The position numbers and the translations under genes were made by a program. Under the pieces are notes generated by a model. The model was not told the origin of the DNA, did no database searches, and was given only the letters and a program-made list of their open reading frames with translations. DNA of 64,000 nucleotides, from the NCBI RefSeq assembly GCF_004340205.1, contig NZ_SLWB01000002.1, positions 124,001 through 188,000 on the forward strand, read 5' to 3'. This DNA comes from Acetobacteroides hydrogenigenes. GTDB lineage: Bacteria; Bacteroidota; Bacteroidia; Bacteroidales; ZOR0009. This document shows, piece by piece, positions 1 through 7,955 of this stretch (position 1 is the stretch's first letter; every line of letters starts with the position of its first letter).

Positions 1-1
1 A

Positions 2-64
2 TCAATAGCCCTAAAAGAAGCCAACGAAACACAATACTGGATTGACTCTACTAAAAGAGTCTAA
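2..64 (+). CDS. C-terminal end of a four-helix-bundle (S23/IVS-type) protein, partial
   Basis: Only the last 20 codons lie in the window; the gene starts upstream of base 1. The readable tail contains ALKEANETQYWIDS and ends with TAA at 62-64. The pattern ALKEAxETxYWxxL is typical of the last helix of the four helix bundle / 23S rRNA intervening-sequence (S23) proteins, small proteins of about 120 residues common in Bacteroidota and often found alone in intergenic positions. No function can be inferred from the tail. The frame is open from base 2 and no competing frame is as family-like. The call rests on one short motif, so it is moderate. Confidence 0.5.
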   Translation, partial: SIALKEANETQYWIDSTKRV

Positions 65-162
65 TTTGTTTGAAATCGATTCGTTTGAAAGTTTGAACTC
101 TGATTTAAAGTTAATAATCGGTTTACTGGTAAAATCAATAAAAACCACAAAAGGACTTTAGT

Positions 163-234
163 CATGAAAACATGAAAACATGAAAACATGAAAACATGAA
201 AACATGAAAACATGAAAACATGAAAACATGAAAA
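163..234. repeat. 8-bp tandem repeat, nine perfect copies
   Basis: Nine uninterrupted copies of CATGAAAA fill 72 bp between the partial gene at the left edge and the Wzi-like gene. An 8-bp period cannot keep a reading frame, and each unit carries an ATG. It sits about 60 bp before the start of the gene at 293, so a change in copy number could alter the leader or promoter spacing of that gene. Perfect identity of all copies suggests recent slippage expansion. Confidence 0.95.
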
Positions 235-292
235 CTTTACAAATTATTTTTCATTCTTTCATATTATAATCTTTTAATCTTTTCCTTTTCCC

Positions 293-1906
293 ATGCGCAA
301 CATCTCCCTACTAGCAGTTTTTATTTTTGTTAGCCTAATAGGTAACGCCCAGCAGGTTCCAGTAAATACTGCCAATACAGGTATTTATTCTTTTATCGAC
401 GAGCTATCCAACGATGGCATAATAGATGTGGTATCGGTTACTAAACCTTACTATCGCATGGATATTTCCAAATGGCTACAGGAAGCCGATACAAAGAGGC
501 AGATGCTATCGCAACGACAGCAAAAGGAATTAGCCTTCTACCTTAAGGATTACGGCAAGGAGCTGCATGCTGATAGAAATTTTAAGCGTCGTATAGATCT
601 GCTTTACTATAAGGATACCCTGTTTTCGGCAACCATAAATCCAATATTGGGCCTTACAAAGGGTAAATATGGCGAACAAGATTACACCCATAGGTACAAC
701 GGTATAGATGCATTTGGATATATCGGCAAGCATGTTGGCATTTGGGCCAGCTTTAGGGATAATTTCGAGAATGAGCCTTTAACCAAACCTGCCTACCTAA
801 ACCAAGAGCTTGGAAAGAATAACATGCGCACATCGGCCGGATACGAGTACGACGAGATGCGTGGCGGTATATCGTACGGTTGGAGTTGGGGTAGCCTAGA
901 ACTCGCCAAAGATCATATACAGTGGGGGTCGGGATATAGCGGAAACAATATTCTTTCGGGCCGTACACCATCGTTCCCCTATGTAATGCTAACGCTAACG
1001 CCCGTAAAATGGTTTAAGTTTAAGTATTTCCACGGAACGTTGGTTTCCGATGTGGTGGATAGCAGCAAGTCGTATCCTATTTCTGGAGCAAAATTCGAGA
1101 GAGAAGTTTTCCGAAATAAGTATATGGCAGCCAACATGTTTACGCTACTTCCCACACGTTGGTTAGAGTTCTCGTTTGGAAACTCAACTATCTATAGCGA
1201 TAATGGAATACACTTTACCTATCTCATACCTTTTATGTTCTACAGATCGTCGGACAGATCAACCTCTTCCAACAAATCGAATGGTATTGATAATAACTCA
1301 TTGCTTTTCTTCAACCTATACCTTAAGCCTATTAAGCACCTAAGCATCTATTCATCGGTATTTATTGATGAACTAGGCTTAAGCAGAATGTTTAGCAAAA
1401 CCGAGAATACCAACGAGGTTTCTATTAAAGTAGGAGGAAATCTGACCAACTGGCCTCTAAACAACATACAGGCAACGGTTGAATATACAAGAACCAACCC
1501 TTTCTGTTACAGGCATTACGTTCAAGCCTGTACATACGAGTCGAACAGCTACCTATTAGGCCATTACCTCGGCGACAATTCTGACGAGATATACACGGCG
1601 CTTACCGTAAAACCTATCAAAACGCTTTACCTTAAAGCATCATACACTAAAGCAAGAAAAGGCAAAACGTATAGTACCGATTTGATGAACAGTCCGGAAA
1701 GAAGGGGGCTTCCTTTTATGGATGAAGAGCGATGGATAAATAAAACCATCAGATTTACGGCAACCTACCAACCCATTAACGACCTATACATCAACTTTGG
1801 GGTAGAGAGCAGCGACATTAGCGGAGCTGATGCTAAACTTTACACACCAAAATTTTTACAGGGCAAAAACACAACTGTTTACGGTGGTATAAACATAGGA
1901 TTCTAG
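293..1906 (+). CDS. Capsule assembly Wzi family outer-membrane protein
   Basis: This 537-residue protein has a signal peptide at residues 1-19 (cleavage probably after GNA, before QQ). The rest is a series of short amphipathic strands rich in Y, F, W and K, as expected of an outer-membrane beta-barrel. The stretch EYTRTNPFCYRHY and the later YLLGHYLGDNSDE resemble the conserved C-terminal part of Bacteroidota Wzi-like proteins. Wzi in Escherichia coli is a barrel lectin that anchors group 1 capsule. In Bacteroidota the homologues are widespread and their ligand is mostly unknown, so a role in surface polysaccharide is inference. The gene is monocistronic, with AT-rich spacers on both sides and no other capsule gene beside it. 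The ATG at 293 is chosen because the signal peptide follows directly. Confidence 0.75.
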   Translation: MRNISLLAVFIFVSLIGNAQQVPVNTANTGIYSFIDELSNDGIIDVVSVTKPYYRMDISKWLQEADTKRQMLSQRQQKELAFYLKDYGKELHADRNFKRRIDLLYYKDTLFSATINPILGLTKGKYGEQDYTHRYNGIDAFGYIGKHVGIWASFRDNFENEPLTKPAYLNQELGKNNMRTSAGYEYDEMRGGISYGWSWGSLELAKDHIQWGSGYSGNNILSGRTPSFPYVMLTLTPVKWFKFKYFHGTLVSDVVDSSKSYPISGAKFEREVFRNKYMAANMFTLLPTRWLEFSFGNSTIYSDNGIHFTYLIPFMFYRSSDRSTSSNKSNGIDNNSLLFFNLYLKPIKHLSIYSSVFIDELGLSRMFSKTENTNEVSIKVGGNLTNWPLNNIQATVEYTRTNPFCYRHYVQACTYESNSYLLGHYLGDNSDEIYTALTVKPIKTLYLKASYTKARKGKTYSTDLMNSPERRGLPFMDEERWINKTIRFTATYQPINDLYINFGVESSDISGADAKLYTPKFLQGKNTTVYGGINIGF

Positions 1907-2209
1907 AAACGAATATAGGGAGTCGTTAGGCAGGAACCTGTATTAGGACCCATGATACACAATTTTTCATCTTTCATTCTTTAATTCTTCAATTTTTTAA
2001 TACAACAGAGTTAGTCGTTAGTCGGGAGTGGTTAATCGGGATACGTGATGCGTGAACCGTGAGTTGGGAGAAGTGAACCTGTGATCGAGTGATGGAGCGA
2101 AACAAAATTTTTCATCTTTCATCATTTTATTCTTTCATCCTTTCATTTCCCTCTTCTTGTGTCTTGATACTTGTGTTGTGTGTCTTGTTTCTAACATCTA
2201 ATTTATCGC
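1907..2209. other. AT-rich spacer with dispersed T-rich, TCTTGTGTCTTGATAC-type motif
   Basis: No gene is visible. The spacer has two T/C-rich runs built from TTTCATC and TTTCATT (about 1963-2000 and 2109-2150). A block at about 2155-2200 carries TCTTGTGTCTTGATAC and CTAACATCTAAT. A closely similar block lies upstream of the OsmC-family gene (5438-5500), and a reverse-oriented relative at about 40316-40380. The G-rich middle (GTTAGTCGGGAGTGG, GTGAACCGTGAG) recurs in degraded form at 5354-5420. It looks like a decayed dispersed intergenic repeat. Confidence 0.5.
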
Positions 2210-2217
2210 TACCTTTG
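2210..2217 (+). promoter_or_regulatory. Candidate -7 promoter element of rpiB
   Basis: TACCTTTG matches the Bacteroidota consensus TAnnTTTG. A TTG at 2185-2187 lies 22 bp upstream, close to the usual distance to the -33 element. The predicted start of transcription near 2222-2225 favours the ATG at 2247 over the one at 2229 as the rpiB start. Confidence 0.5.
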
Positions 2218-2246
2218 CCGGTATAAAAATGCAAAACACTCTTTCA

Positions 2247-2684
2247 ATGAAAAATAAGAAGTTGGGTATGGCAAGCGATCATGCCGGCTATGCTATGAAG
2301 GTTAAGGTTAAGGAATATCTAGAATTGATAGGCTATGAGGTTGTTGACTTTGGTACCCACTCCGAAGCAAGCGCCGATTACCCCGATTTTGCCCACCCTT
2401 TAGCCAACGCCATTGAAAATGGCGAACTTGAATGCGGTATTGCCATGTGCGGTAGCGGAAACGGCATTAACATGACGCTAAACCACCATAAGGGCATCCG
2501 TTCGGCACTTTGCTGGATTCCCGAAATTGCGGCTCTTGCCAAGCAGCACAATAACGCCAACGTATGCACACTTCCTGCTCGCTTTGTTAGCTTCGAGGAG
2601 GCAAAGGCTATTGTGGACGCCTACCTTAATGCCGAATACGAAGGTGGAAGGCACCAAGCTCGCATCGATAAGATTCCATGCTAA
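2247..2684 (+). CDS. rpiB: Ribose-5-phosphate isomerase B
   Basis: RpiB interconverts ribulose 5-phosphate and ribose 5-phosphate in the cytoplasmic pentose phosphate pathway. The 145 residues match the usual family length. Visible motifs are ASDHAGY near the N-terminus, DFGTHSEASADYPDFA, the catalytic-cysteine segment AMCGSGNGI, the ring-opening-histidine segment KQHNNANV, and a C-terminal RHQARIDKI. An in-frame ATG at 2229 would add six residues, but it lies almost on the predicted transcription start, so the ATG at 2247 is preferred. The gene stands alone, with its own candidate promoter and a rho-independent terminator. The closest paralogues are LacAB galactose-6-phosphate isomerase subunits, which normally come as a pair; the single gene supports RpiB. 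Confidence 0.93.
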   Translation: MKNKKLGMASDHAGYAMKVKVKEYLELIGYEVVDFGTHSEASADYPDFAHPLANAIENGELECGIAMCGSGNGINMTLNHHKGIRSALCWIPEIAALAKQHNNANVCTLPARFVSFEEAKAIVDAYLNAEYEGGRHQARIDKIPC

Positions 2685-2722
2685 ACTTAAGACACAAGAT
2701 GTTAGTATTAAGATATTAGATT

Positions 2723-2750
2723 AGGCGCCTATGGCGCCTTTTTTATTTTT
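2723..2750 (+). terminator. Rho-independent terminator of rpiB
   Basis: A 7-bp perfect stem (AGGCGCC, loop TAT, GGCGCCT; 2723-2739) is followed by a T-rich run, about 40 bp after the rpiB stop codon. Confidence 0.85.
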
Positions 2751-3333
2751 CAATGTATGGTCTTTACAAAAAACTAAAAACGTAAATACCTCTATTTAAA
2801 CAAAAAACATATGACGTTGTTAGTAACTACAAACCAATCGTGGTACTTGATGCTTGTGTCCTGATACAAATTACACCCTGTTGATTTCTTTTTCTTGCAA
2901 AATTCAAACCCGTTGAAATTCACAGTTATTAACAGCCAAAAAAGCTAACACCTCTTTTGTTGATTACTTATGAGCTTTGGTGAGCTAGTTTTTATAACTA
3001 TCTCTTGGAATAATAGTAAAAGTTGCTAAGCCAAAATAGAAGTGTTAATTCAAAGCTTTAGTTTTTAGAAAAAGCTAGCCGATATAAACAGCGTTAGCTA
3101 AGCTTTTTGGGCTGTTAAAAACAAAATTTTTACGAACTCCTAAGGCTATCAACAGCTGTTAATAAAGTTTGGAATTTGCTGTTTGTCAACTACCAATAAT
3201 GGCTTTTAGCTGTTAATACATTGTTTTTAGCGTTTTAATTGTGATTTTTGCAAAAGGATGTCGTCCAAGTTATCAACACAGCTAACAGGATAACATTTAC
3301 ATCATTCATTTTTTTAAAAAGAAAAGAATAATA
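2751..3333. other. AT-rich non-coding region with repeated GCTGTTAA-type boxes
   Basis: No credible gene is visible in these 583 bp. The region carries several copies of a GCTGTTAA-like word in both orientations: ATTAACAGCC at 2928-2937, GGCTGTTAAAA at 3110-3120, CAGCTGTTAATAA at 3153-3165, AGCTGTTAATACA at 3208-3220, and a TTATCAACA box at 3270-3278 next to CAGCTAACAG. TTATCAACA is one mismatch from the DnaA box TTATCCACA. It could be the regulatory region of nadA, a protein-binding array, or an origin-like element; the sequence alone does not decide. Confidence 0.45.
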
Positions 3334-4329
3334 ATGATTAATAGAGATGATATTTTGAAGAAGGGGTTCGTTGATACACCTGTTGATAGCAGTATCGACT
3401 TGGTTGCAGAGATTGCCCGTCTCAAAAAGGAGAAGAACGCCGTGATTTTGGCGCACTACTACCAGACAGGGGATATTCAAGATATAGCCGACTTTGTAGG
3501 GGATAGCTTGGCGCTTTCGCAGCAAGCTGCCAAAACAGATGCCGATATTATTGTGTTTGCAGGAGTTCACTTTATGGCCGAAACTGCAAAGATTCTGTCG
3601 CCATCGAAGAAGGTGCTCATTCCCGATATGAATGCAGGCTGCTCGCTGGCCGATTCGTGCAAGGCCGAAGATTTTGCCGAGTTCTTGAAGAACTACCCAG
3701 ACCATACTGTTATTTCGTACGTCAATACTACTGCAGATGTAAAGGCGCTGACCGATATAGTTTGTACCTCGAGCAATGCTGTACAGATAGTGCAAAGCCT
3801 TCCGGCCGATGCCAAGATCGTATTTGGGCCCGATCGTAATCTAGGAAGCTATATCAAGAATCTTACTGGAAGAGATATGGTTATTTGGGATGGTGCCTGC
3901 CACGTTCACGAGGAGTTTAGCCTCGAGCGTATTCTCGAACTGAAGAAAGAACATCCAAACGCAAAGATTCTTGCGCATCCCGAGTGTAAGAAGCCAATTC
4001 TGCTGGTTGCTGATCATGTTGGATCTACCGCTGAGCTGCTTAAGTTTTCAATAACTGATGATGCTCAGGAGTATATTGTTGCAACCGAAACTGGAATCAT
4101 CCACCAAATGCATAAGTCGAATCCAGATAAGGTGTTTATACCAGCGCCTCCGCTCGATTCTACCTGCGGATGCAACAACTGTAACTTCATGAAGCTTATA
4201 ACACTTAAGAAGCTGTACAATACTTTGCTTTATGAAATGCCTGAAGTTGTGGTAGATGAAGAGGTAAGCCGAAAAGCGGTAAGGTCGATTAAGGCAATGT
4301 TGGATATTTCAGCAAAGTTAGGTTTGTAG
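3334..4329 (+). CDS. nadA: Quinolinate synthase
   Basis: NadA condenses iminoaspartate with dihydroxyacetone phosphate to quinolinate in de novo NAD synthesis, using an oxygen-sensitive [4Fe-4S] cluster. The 331-residue protein begins with the family's [19 protein letters not shown] segment (about 40-58). The expected three-domain cysteine pattern is present: C103 in [10 protein letters not shown]189 in DGACHVHE, and a CGCNNC group at 278-283 that supplies the third ligand. The spacing of about 86-90 residues fits the family. The partner genes nadB and nadC are not in the window. The stop codon is one base from the ruvB start, so the two are probably co-transcribed. The long AT-rich region upstream presumably holds the promoter, but no clear -7 box was found. 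Confidence 0.95.
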   Translation: MINRDDILKKGFVDTPVDSSIDLVAEIARLKKEKNAVILAHYYQTGDIQDIADFVGDSLALSQQAAKTDADIIVFAGVHFMAETAKILSPSKKVLIPDMNAGCSLADSCKAEDFAEFLKNYPDHTVISYVNTTADVKALTDIVCTSSNAVQIVQSLPADAKIVFGPDRNLGSYIKNLTGRDMVIWDGACHVHEEFSLERILELKKEHPNAKILAHPECKKPILLVADHVGSTAELLKFSITDDAQEYIVATETGIIHQMHKSNPDKVFIPAPPLDSTCGCNNCNFMKLITLKKLYNTLLYEMPEVVVDEEVSRKAVRSIKAMLDISAKLGL

Positions 4330-4330
4330 G

Positions 4331-5353
4331 ATGAGCGATTCTTTTGACCCAAGAAGGGCGAATACTGTTGACGTAGAAAGGGACGTGGAGGCCGAAATGC
4401 GTCCGAGGGAGTTTGAGGACTTCAGCGGGCAGGAAAAGGTGGTCGAAAACCTTAGAATATTCGTTAAAGCTGCCCTGATGCGTGGCGAAGCGCTCGACCA
4501 TGTGCTTTTGCATGGGCCTCCCGGATTGGGTAAAACAACGCTAGCGCACATTATAAGCCGCGAACTAAATGTAAACCTTAAGATAACATCGGGACCTGTA
4601 TTGGATAAGCCTGGCGATTTGGCTGGATTGCTAACCAACCTAGAGCAGGGTGATGTGCTTTTTATAGATGAAATCCACCGACTTTCGCCAGTTGTAGAGG
4701 AGTACCTCTATTCGGCTATGGAGGATTACACGATTGACATTATGCTGGATAAGGGACCTAGTGCTCGTTCCATTCAGATATCGGTTAATCCTTTTACCCT
4801 TATAGGTGCAACTACTCGAAGCGGATTACTAACCAGTCCTTTGCGAGCCCGTTTTGGAATTCAGTGCCACCTGGAGTTTTACGATTCAACCGTACTTCAG
4901 CGAATCGTAAAGCGAGCATCGGCAATACTGAATATAGGAATCTCCGATGATGCTGCTTACGAGATTGCGTTCCGAAGTCGTGGAACGCCCCGTATTGCAA
5001 ATGCGCTGCTTCGCCGTGTTCGCGACTTCGCGCAGGTAAAGGGGACAGGCTTTATTGACGTAGAAATAGCCCGAATTTGCCTCGAAGCCCTCAATATAGA
5101 CAAGTATGGGCTCGACCATATGGATAATAAAATTTTGACCACTATAATCCATAAATTTAAAGGAGGTCCGGTCGGGCTAAATACAATTGCTACCGCAGTA
5201 GGCGAAGATCCGGGAACTGTAGAGGAAGTTTACGAGCCATTCCTCATAAAGGAAGGCTTTATAAAGCGTACTCCACGGGGTAGAGAGGTAACCGAACTTG
5301 CCTATAAGCATCTTGGAGTAGATCGCTTTTCTGAACCAGGAAGACTTTTTTAG
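4331..5353 (+). CDS. ruvB: Holliday junction branch-migration helicase RuvB
   Basis: RuvB is the hexameric AAA+ motor that, with RuvA, drives branch migration of Holliday junctions in recombinational repair. The 340 residues are full length. Visible features are Walker [10 protein letters not shown] (62-70), Walker [11 protein letters not shown] (about 109-118), sensor 1 [10 protein letters not shown] (about 158-167), the arginine-finger segment SPLRARFGI (about 169-177), and the C-terminal winged-helix domain ending in GRLF. It follows nadA by one base, an arrangement suggesting translational coupling. ruvA and ruvC are absent from the window, which is common in Bacteroidota. Confidence 0.97.
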   Translation: MSDSFDPRRANTVDVERDVEAEMRPREFEDFSGQEKVVENLRIFVKAALMRGEALDHVLLHGPPGLGKTTLAHIISRELNVNLKITSGPVLDKPGDLAGLLTNLEQGDVLFIDEIHRLSPVVEEYLYSAMEDYTIDIMLDKGPSARSIQISVNPFTLIGATTRSGLLTSPLRARFGIQCHLEFYDSTVLQRIVKRASAILNIGISDDAAYEIAFRSRGTPRIANALLRRVRDFAQVKGTGFIDVEIARICLEALNIDKYGLDHMDNKILTTIIHKFKGGPVGLNTIATAVGEDPGTVEEVYEPFLIKEGFIKRTPRGREVTELAYKHLGVDRFSEPGRLF

Positions 5354-5437
5354 TGAGTAGTGAATAGTTAATTGTGAGCAGGTGAACTTGTTGGCGAAAA
5401 ATTTATGGGTGGGGTGAAGTGTGAACCGCAGTGGAAT

Positions 5438-5500
5438 TTTTTCATTTTTCATACTTTCATTTTTTCTGTCTTGTGTCTTGATGCTTAAGTCTAGCATCTA
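5438..5500. repeat. Second copy of the dispersed T-rich / TCTTGTGTCTTGAT block
   Basis: This block reads TTTTTCATTTTTCATAC, then CTTTCATTTTTTCTG, then TCTTGTGTCTTGATGC and GTCTAGCATCTATTT. It parallels the block at about 2109-2200 in order and spacing. Both copies sit just upstream of a TAnnTTTG promoter box (for rpiB and for the OsmC-family gene), so the block may be part of a promoter region or a mobile intergenic repeat. Confidence 0.45.
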
Positions 5501-5541
5501 TTTCTGTAACAAAAGTCACTTACCTGTAAACATTAGCATAG

Positions 5542-5549
5542 TAACTTTG
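5542..5549 (+). promoter_or_regulatory. Candidate -7 promoter element of the OsmC-family gene
   Basis: TAACTTTG matches TAnnTTTG and lies 22 bp before the start codon at 5572, giving a short leader. Confidence 0.5.
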
Positions 5550-5571
5550 TAGTAAAAGAAAAAAGTAAGCT

Positions 5572-5988
5572 ATGGAAGATAAAGTTACCCTTAAATGGCA
5601 GGAAGGTATGACCTTCGAAGGTATTGTAAGTGGTCATAAGATTACTATTGATGCCGATGAAAAAGTTGGAGGCAAAAACAGTGGTCCACGTCCTAAAGCA
5701 TTAATGTTACTTGCTTTAGCTGGTTGTACTGCAATGGATGTTATATCTATTCTTAACAAGATGCGGATGCCTTACGATGATTTCAGCATTGATGTGTTTT
5801 CCAATAAGTCGGAAGAGCATCCTGTTGTATATACCGACTTTAAAATACTCTATAAGTTTAAGGGTAAAAATCTTGATTTGGAGAAGATTAAGAAAGCTAT
5901 AGATCTATCTCAAGAGCGCTATTGTGGAGTATCAGCAATGTATAAAAATATTGGACCTGTAACCTTTGAAATTGTTACAGAAGAGTGA
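5572..5988 (+). CDS. OsmC family peroxiredoxin-like protein
   Basis: The 138-residue protein has the OsmC/Ohr fold: a beta-rich N-terminal half, then the central helix with SGPRPKALMLLALAGCTAMD, where C52 is the expected peroxidatic cysteine, and a second cysteine C118 in ERYCGVSAMY as the resolving residue. OsmC and Ohr proteins reduce organic hydroperoxides in the cytoplasm. This sequence is nearer the general OsmC/YhfA type than classical Ohr, so its substrate is not certain. The gene is monocistronic, with its own candidate promoter and a strong bidirectional terminator shared with the convergent pheS. The role in an anaerobe is probably peroxide defence, by inference. Confidence 0.85.
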   Translation: MEDKVTLKWQEGMTFEGIVSGHKITIDADEKVGGKNSGPRPKALMLLALAGCTAMDVISILNKMRMPYDDFSIDVFSNKSEEHPVVYTDFKILYKFKGKNLDLEKIKKAIDLSQERYCGVSAMYKNIGPVTFEIVTEE

Positions 5989-6019
5989 TTAAAGGGAGAA
6001 GTGAATAGTGAAAAGAATT

Positions 6020-6060
6020 AAATAAGAAAAGGCTTACAATTTGTAAGCCTTTTCTTATTT
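6020..6060. terminator. Bidirectional terminator between the OsmC-family gene and pheS
   Basis: A perfect 20-bp inverted repeat (arms 6020-6039 and 6041-6060; core AAAAGGCTTAC / GTAAGCCTTTT) is flanked by A and T runs on the two sides. It lies between two convergent genes and can stop transcription from both. Confidence 0.9.
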
Positions 6061-6072
6061 AATATCAATTGC

Positions 6073-7092
6073 TTATAAAGCCGACTTAAACTGTTTTAGG
6101 AATCGAACATCGTTTTCGAAGTAAAGACGAAGATCCCTAATTTCGTACTTAAGCATGGCAATGCGCTCCAATCCCATTCCAAAGGCATATCCGCTGTACT
6201 TTTTGCTATCGATACCGCATGCTTCCAAAACGTTAGGATCTACCATACCGCAGCCCATAATCTCGAGCCAGCCGGTGTGCTTGCACACGTTGCAGCCTTT
6301 TCCACCGCAAATGGTACACGATACATCCATTTCAGCCGATGGCTCGGTGAATGGGAAATAGGATGGGCGTAGGCGAATCTTTACGTTTTCTCCAAAGAGT
6401 TCCTTTGCGAAGTAGAGCAGCGTCTGCTTTAGGTCGGCAAACGATACGTTTTCGTCGATGTACAATCCCTCAATTTGATGGAAGATGCAGTGTGCTCGAG
6501 CCGAAATTGCTTCGTTGCGGAATACTCTACCAGGGCAAACCACTCTGATTGGTGGTTTTTGCGTTTGCATTGTTCTTACCTGAATGGAGCTGGTGTGCGT
6601 ACGTAGCAGAATATCAGGATTCTTTTCGATAAAGAAGGTATCCTGCATATCGCGAGCTGGGTGCTCGGGTGGAAAGTTGAGCGCACCAAATACGTGCCAA
6701 TCATCCTCAATTTCGGGTCCCTCAGCAACAGAGAAGCCTAGTTTCTTGAAAATTGAAATCATTTCGTTCTTAACCAACGAAATAGGGTGGCGTGTACCAA
6801 TTTCATTCTGGGTTCCAGGACGGGTAATATCTACCTTTTCGCCTTCCTCATCCTTGTTTTCAAGAACCTCCTTAATTGAGCTGATCTTATCTTGTACTGC
6901 GTCCTTAAGAACGTTGATCTTTTGCCCTATCTCCTTTTTTTGTTCAACAGGAACATTCTTAAATTCAGCAAATAGCTGGGTAATGGATCCTTTTTTACCA
7001 AGTAGCTTAATTCTGAATTCCTCTACCTGCTGTAGATTATCTGCCTTAAAGGCTTCAACTTCGTTTAATAGTTGCTGAATTGTCTCGAGCAT
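6073..7092 (-). CDS. pheS: Phenylalanine-tRNA ligase alpha subunit
   Basis: PheS is the catalytic subunit of the (alpha-beta)2 phenylalanyl-tRNA synthetase. The 339 residues are full length. The N-terminal 80-90 residues form the tRNA-binding coiled coil. The class II core shows GTRHPISLVKNEM, motif 2 around RVFRNEAISARAHCIFHQ, the phenylalanine-pocket segment PSYFPFTEPSAEMDV, and motif 3 GFGMGLERIAMLKY-like near the C-terminus (here YAFGMGLERIAML). A cysteine cluster CTICGGKGCNVCKHTG is visible before motif 3, as in many bacterial PheS. pheT is not adjacent. The gene starts 4 bp after the cyclophilin gene ends, so the two are probably co-transcribed from the promoter near 7940. Confidence 0.97.
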   Translation of the reverse strand: MLETIQQLLNEVEAFKADNLQQVEEFRIKLLGKKGSITQLFAEFKNVPVEQKKEIGQKINVLKDAVQDKISSIKEVLENKDEEGEKVDITRPGTQNEIGTRHPISLVKNEMISIFKKLGFSVAEGPEIEDDWHVFGALNFPPEHPARDMQDTFFIEKNPDILLRTHTSSIQVRTMQTQKPPIRVVCPGRVFRNEAISARAHCIFHQIEGLYIDENVSFADLKQTLLYFAKELFGENVKIRLRPSYFPFTEPSAEMDVSCTICGGKGCNVCKHTGWLEIMGCGMVDPNVLEACGIDSKKYSGYAFGMGLERIAMLKYEIRDLRLYFENDVRFLKQFKSAL

Positions 7093-7096
7093 GATG

Positions 7097-7897
7097 CTAT
7101 CTGATTACTTTAACGTTCAAAATAAAGATATCCTTTAGCGGACGGTCTTTAGGGTTAGTTGGTGTGGCGGCAATTTTATCTACTACCTCCATACCTTCAA
7201 TTACTTCGCCAAAGATAGTGTATGAACCATCTAAATGAGGCGATCCTCCAATATTTTTGTAAACTTCTCGCCTTTCTTCAGAAATTTTAAATGGGGGAGT
7301 GCTGTTAACCTCGGCTTCAACCTTTAGGTTAATCATATTCTTAAATTCCTCTGGGCTAAGATTATTATTTTCAGATTTGGCTTTTTCTGCTTCAAATATT
7401 CTTTGGATGGTATTGAGTCTAAGTCTGTCGTTAACTTTTTTTTCTACAGCATTGAGCTCCGTATCCGTAAATTTTTTTCCTTGAACGATGTAAAATTGTG
7501 ATCCAGAAGATTTACGTTCTGGATTTTCCTTATCTCCTTCTCGGGCAGCAGCTAAAACACCTCTTTTATGGAAGTGTGTGGCTACAATTTCGGCAGGAAT
7601 ATCGTATCCTGGACCTCCTTCGCCATAGGTAGAATCGGGCTTAGGATTTCGCGAATCGGGATCTCCACTTTGGATCATAAAATTTTTGATGACCCTATGG
7701 AATATTATTCCTTTAAAATATTTTGACTTCGAAAGTTTTATGAAGTTATCTCGATGAAGAGGGGTGTCGTTGTAAAGCTTCAGCTTAATGGTGCCTTCGC
7801 TCGTTTTAAGTATTACGATTGGCTCTTTTTTAGCTATGGCACTTGCACTTACAGCTACAAATAATGTAGTTAAAAAAGCTAATTTTTTTAGTTTCAT
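7097..7897 (-). CDS. Cyclophilin-type peptidyl-prolyl cis-trans isomerase, exported
   Basis: This 266-residue protein has a signal peptide (about residues 1-22, cleavage after SAIA) and a cyclophilin domain with the catalytic segment FHRVIKNFMIQSGDP (about 66-80), GSQFYIVQG (about 132-140) and DGSYTIFGEVIEGMEVV (about 223-239). A lysine- and glutamate-rich insert of about 70 residues (145-215) splits the cyclophilin fold between the FYIV strand and the DGSYT segment. It would act on prolyl bonds of proteins in the periplasm. It is divergent from the patatin-like gene, with only 58 bp between starts, and lies in front of pheS. A candidate promoter overlaps the leader of the divergent gene. Confidence 0.9.
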   Translation of the reverse strand: MKLKKLAFLTTLFVAVSASAIAKKEPIVILKTSEGTIKLKLYNDTPLHRDNFIKLSKSKYFKGIIFHRVIKNFMIQSGDPDSRNPKPDSTYGEGGPGYDIPAEIVATHFHKRGVLAAAREGDKENPERKSSGSQFYIVQGKKFTDTELNAVEKKVNDRLRLNTIQRIFEAEKAKSENNNLSPEEFKNMINLKVEAEVNSTPPFKISEERREVYKNIGGSPHLDGSYTIFGEVIEGMEVVDKIAATPTNPKDRPLKDIFILNVKVIR

Positions 7898-7937
7898 GCG
7901 CTGGAAAAACTTTAAAGATTAATTTTAGCACAATATG

Positions 7938-7945
7938 CAAAGATA
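7938..7945 (-). promoter_or_regulatory. Candidate -7 promoter element for the cyclophilin-pheS unit
   Basis: On the minus strand the box reads TATCTTTG, a match to TAnnTTTG, 41 bp before the cyclophilin start. It overlaps the leader of the divergent patatin-like gene, so the two may compete for polymerase. Confidence 0.45.
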
Positions 7946-7955
7946 TTGGCAAAGA

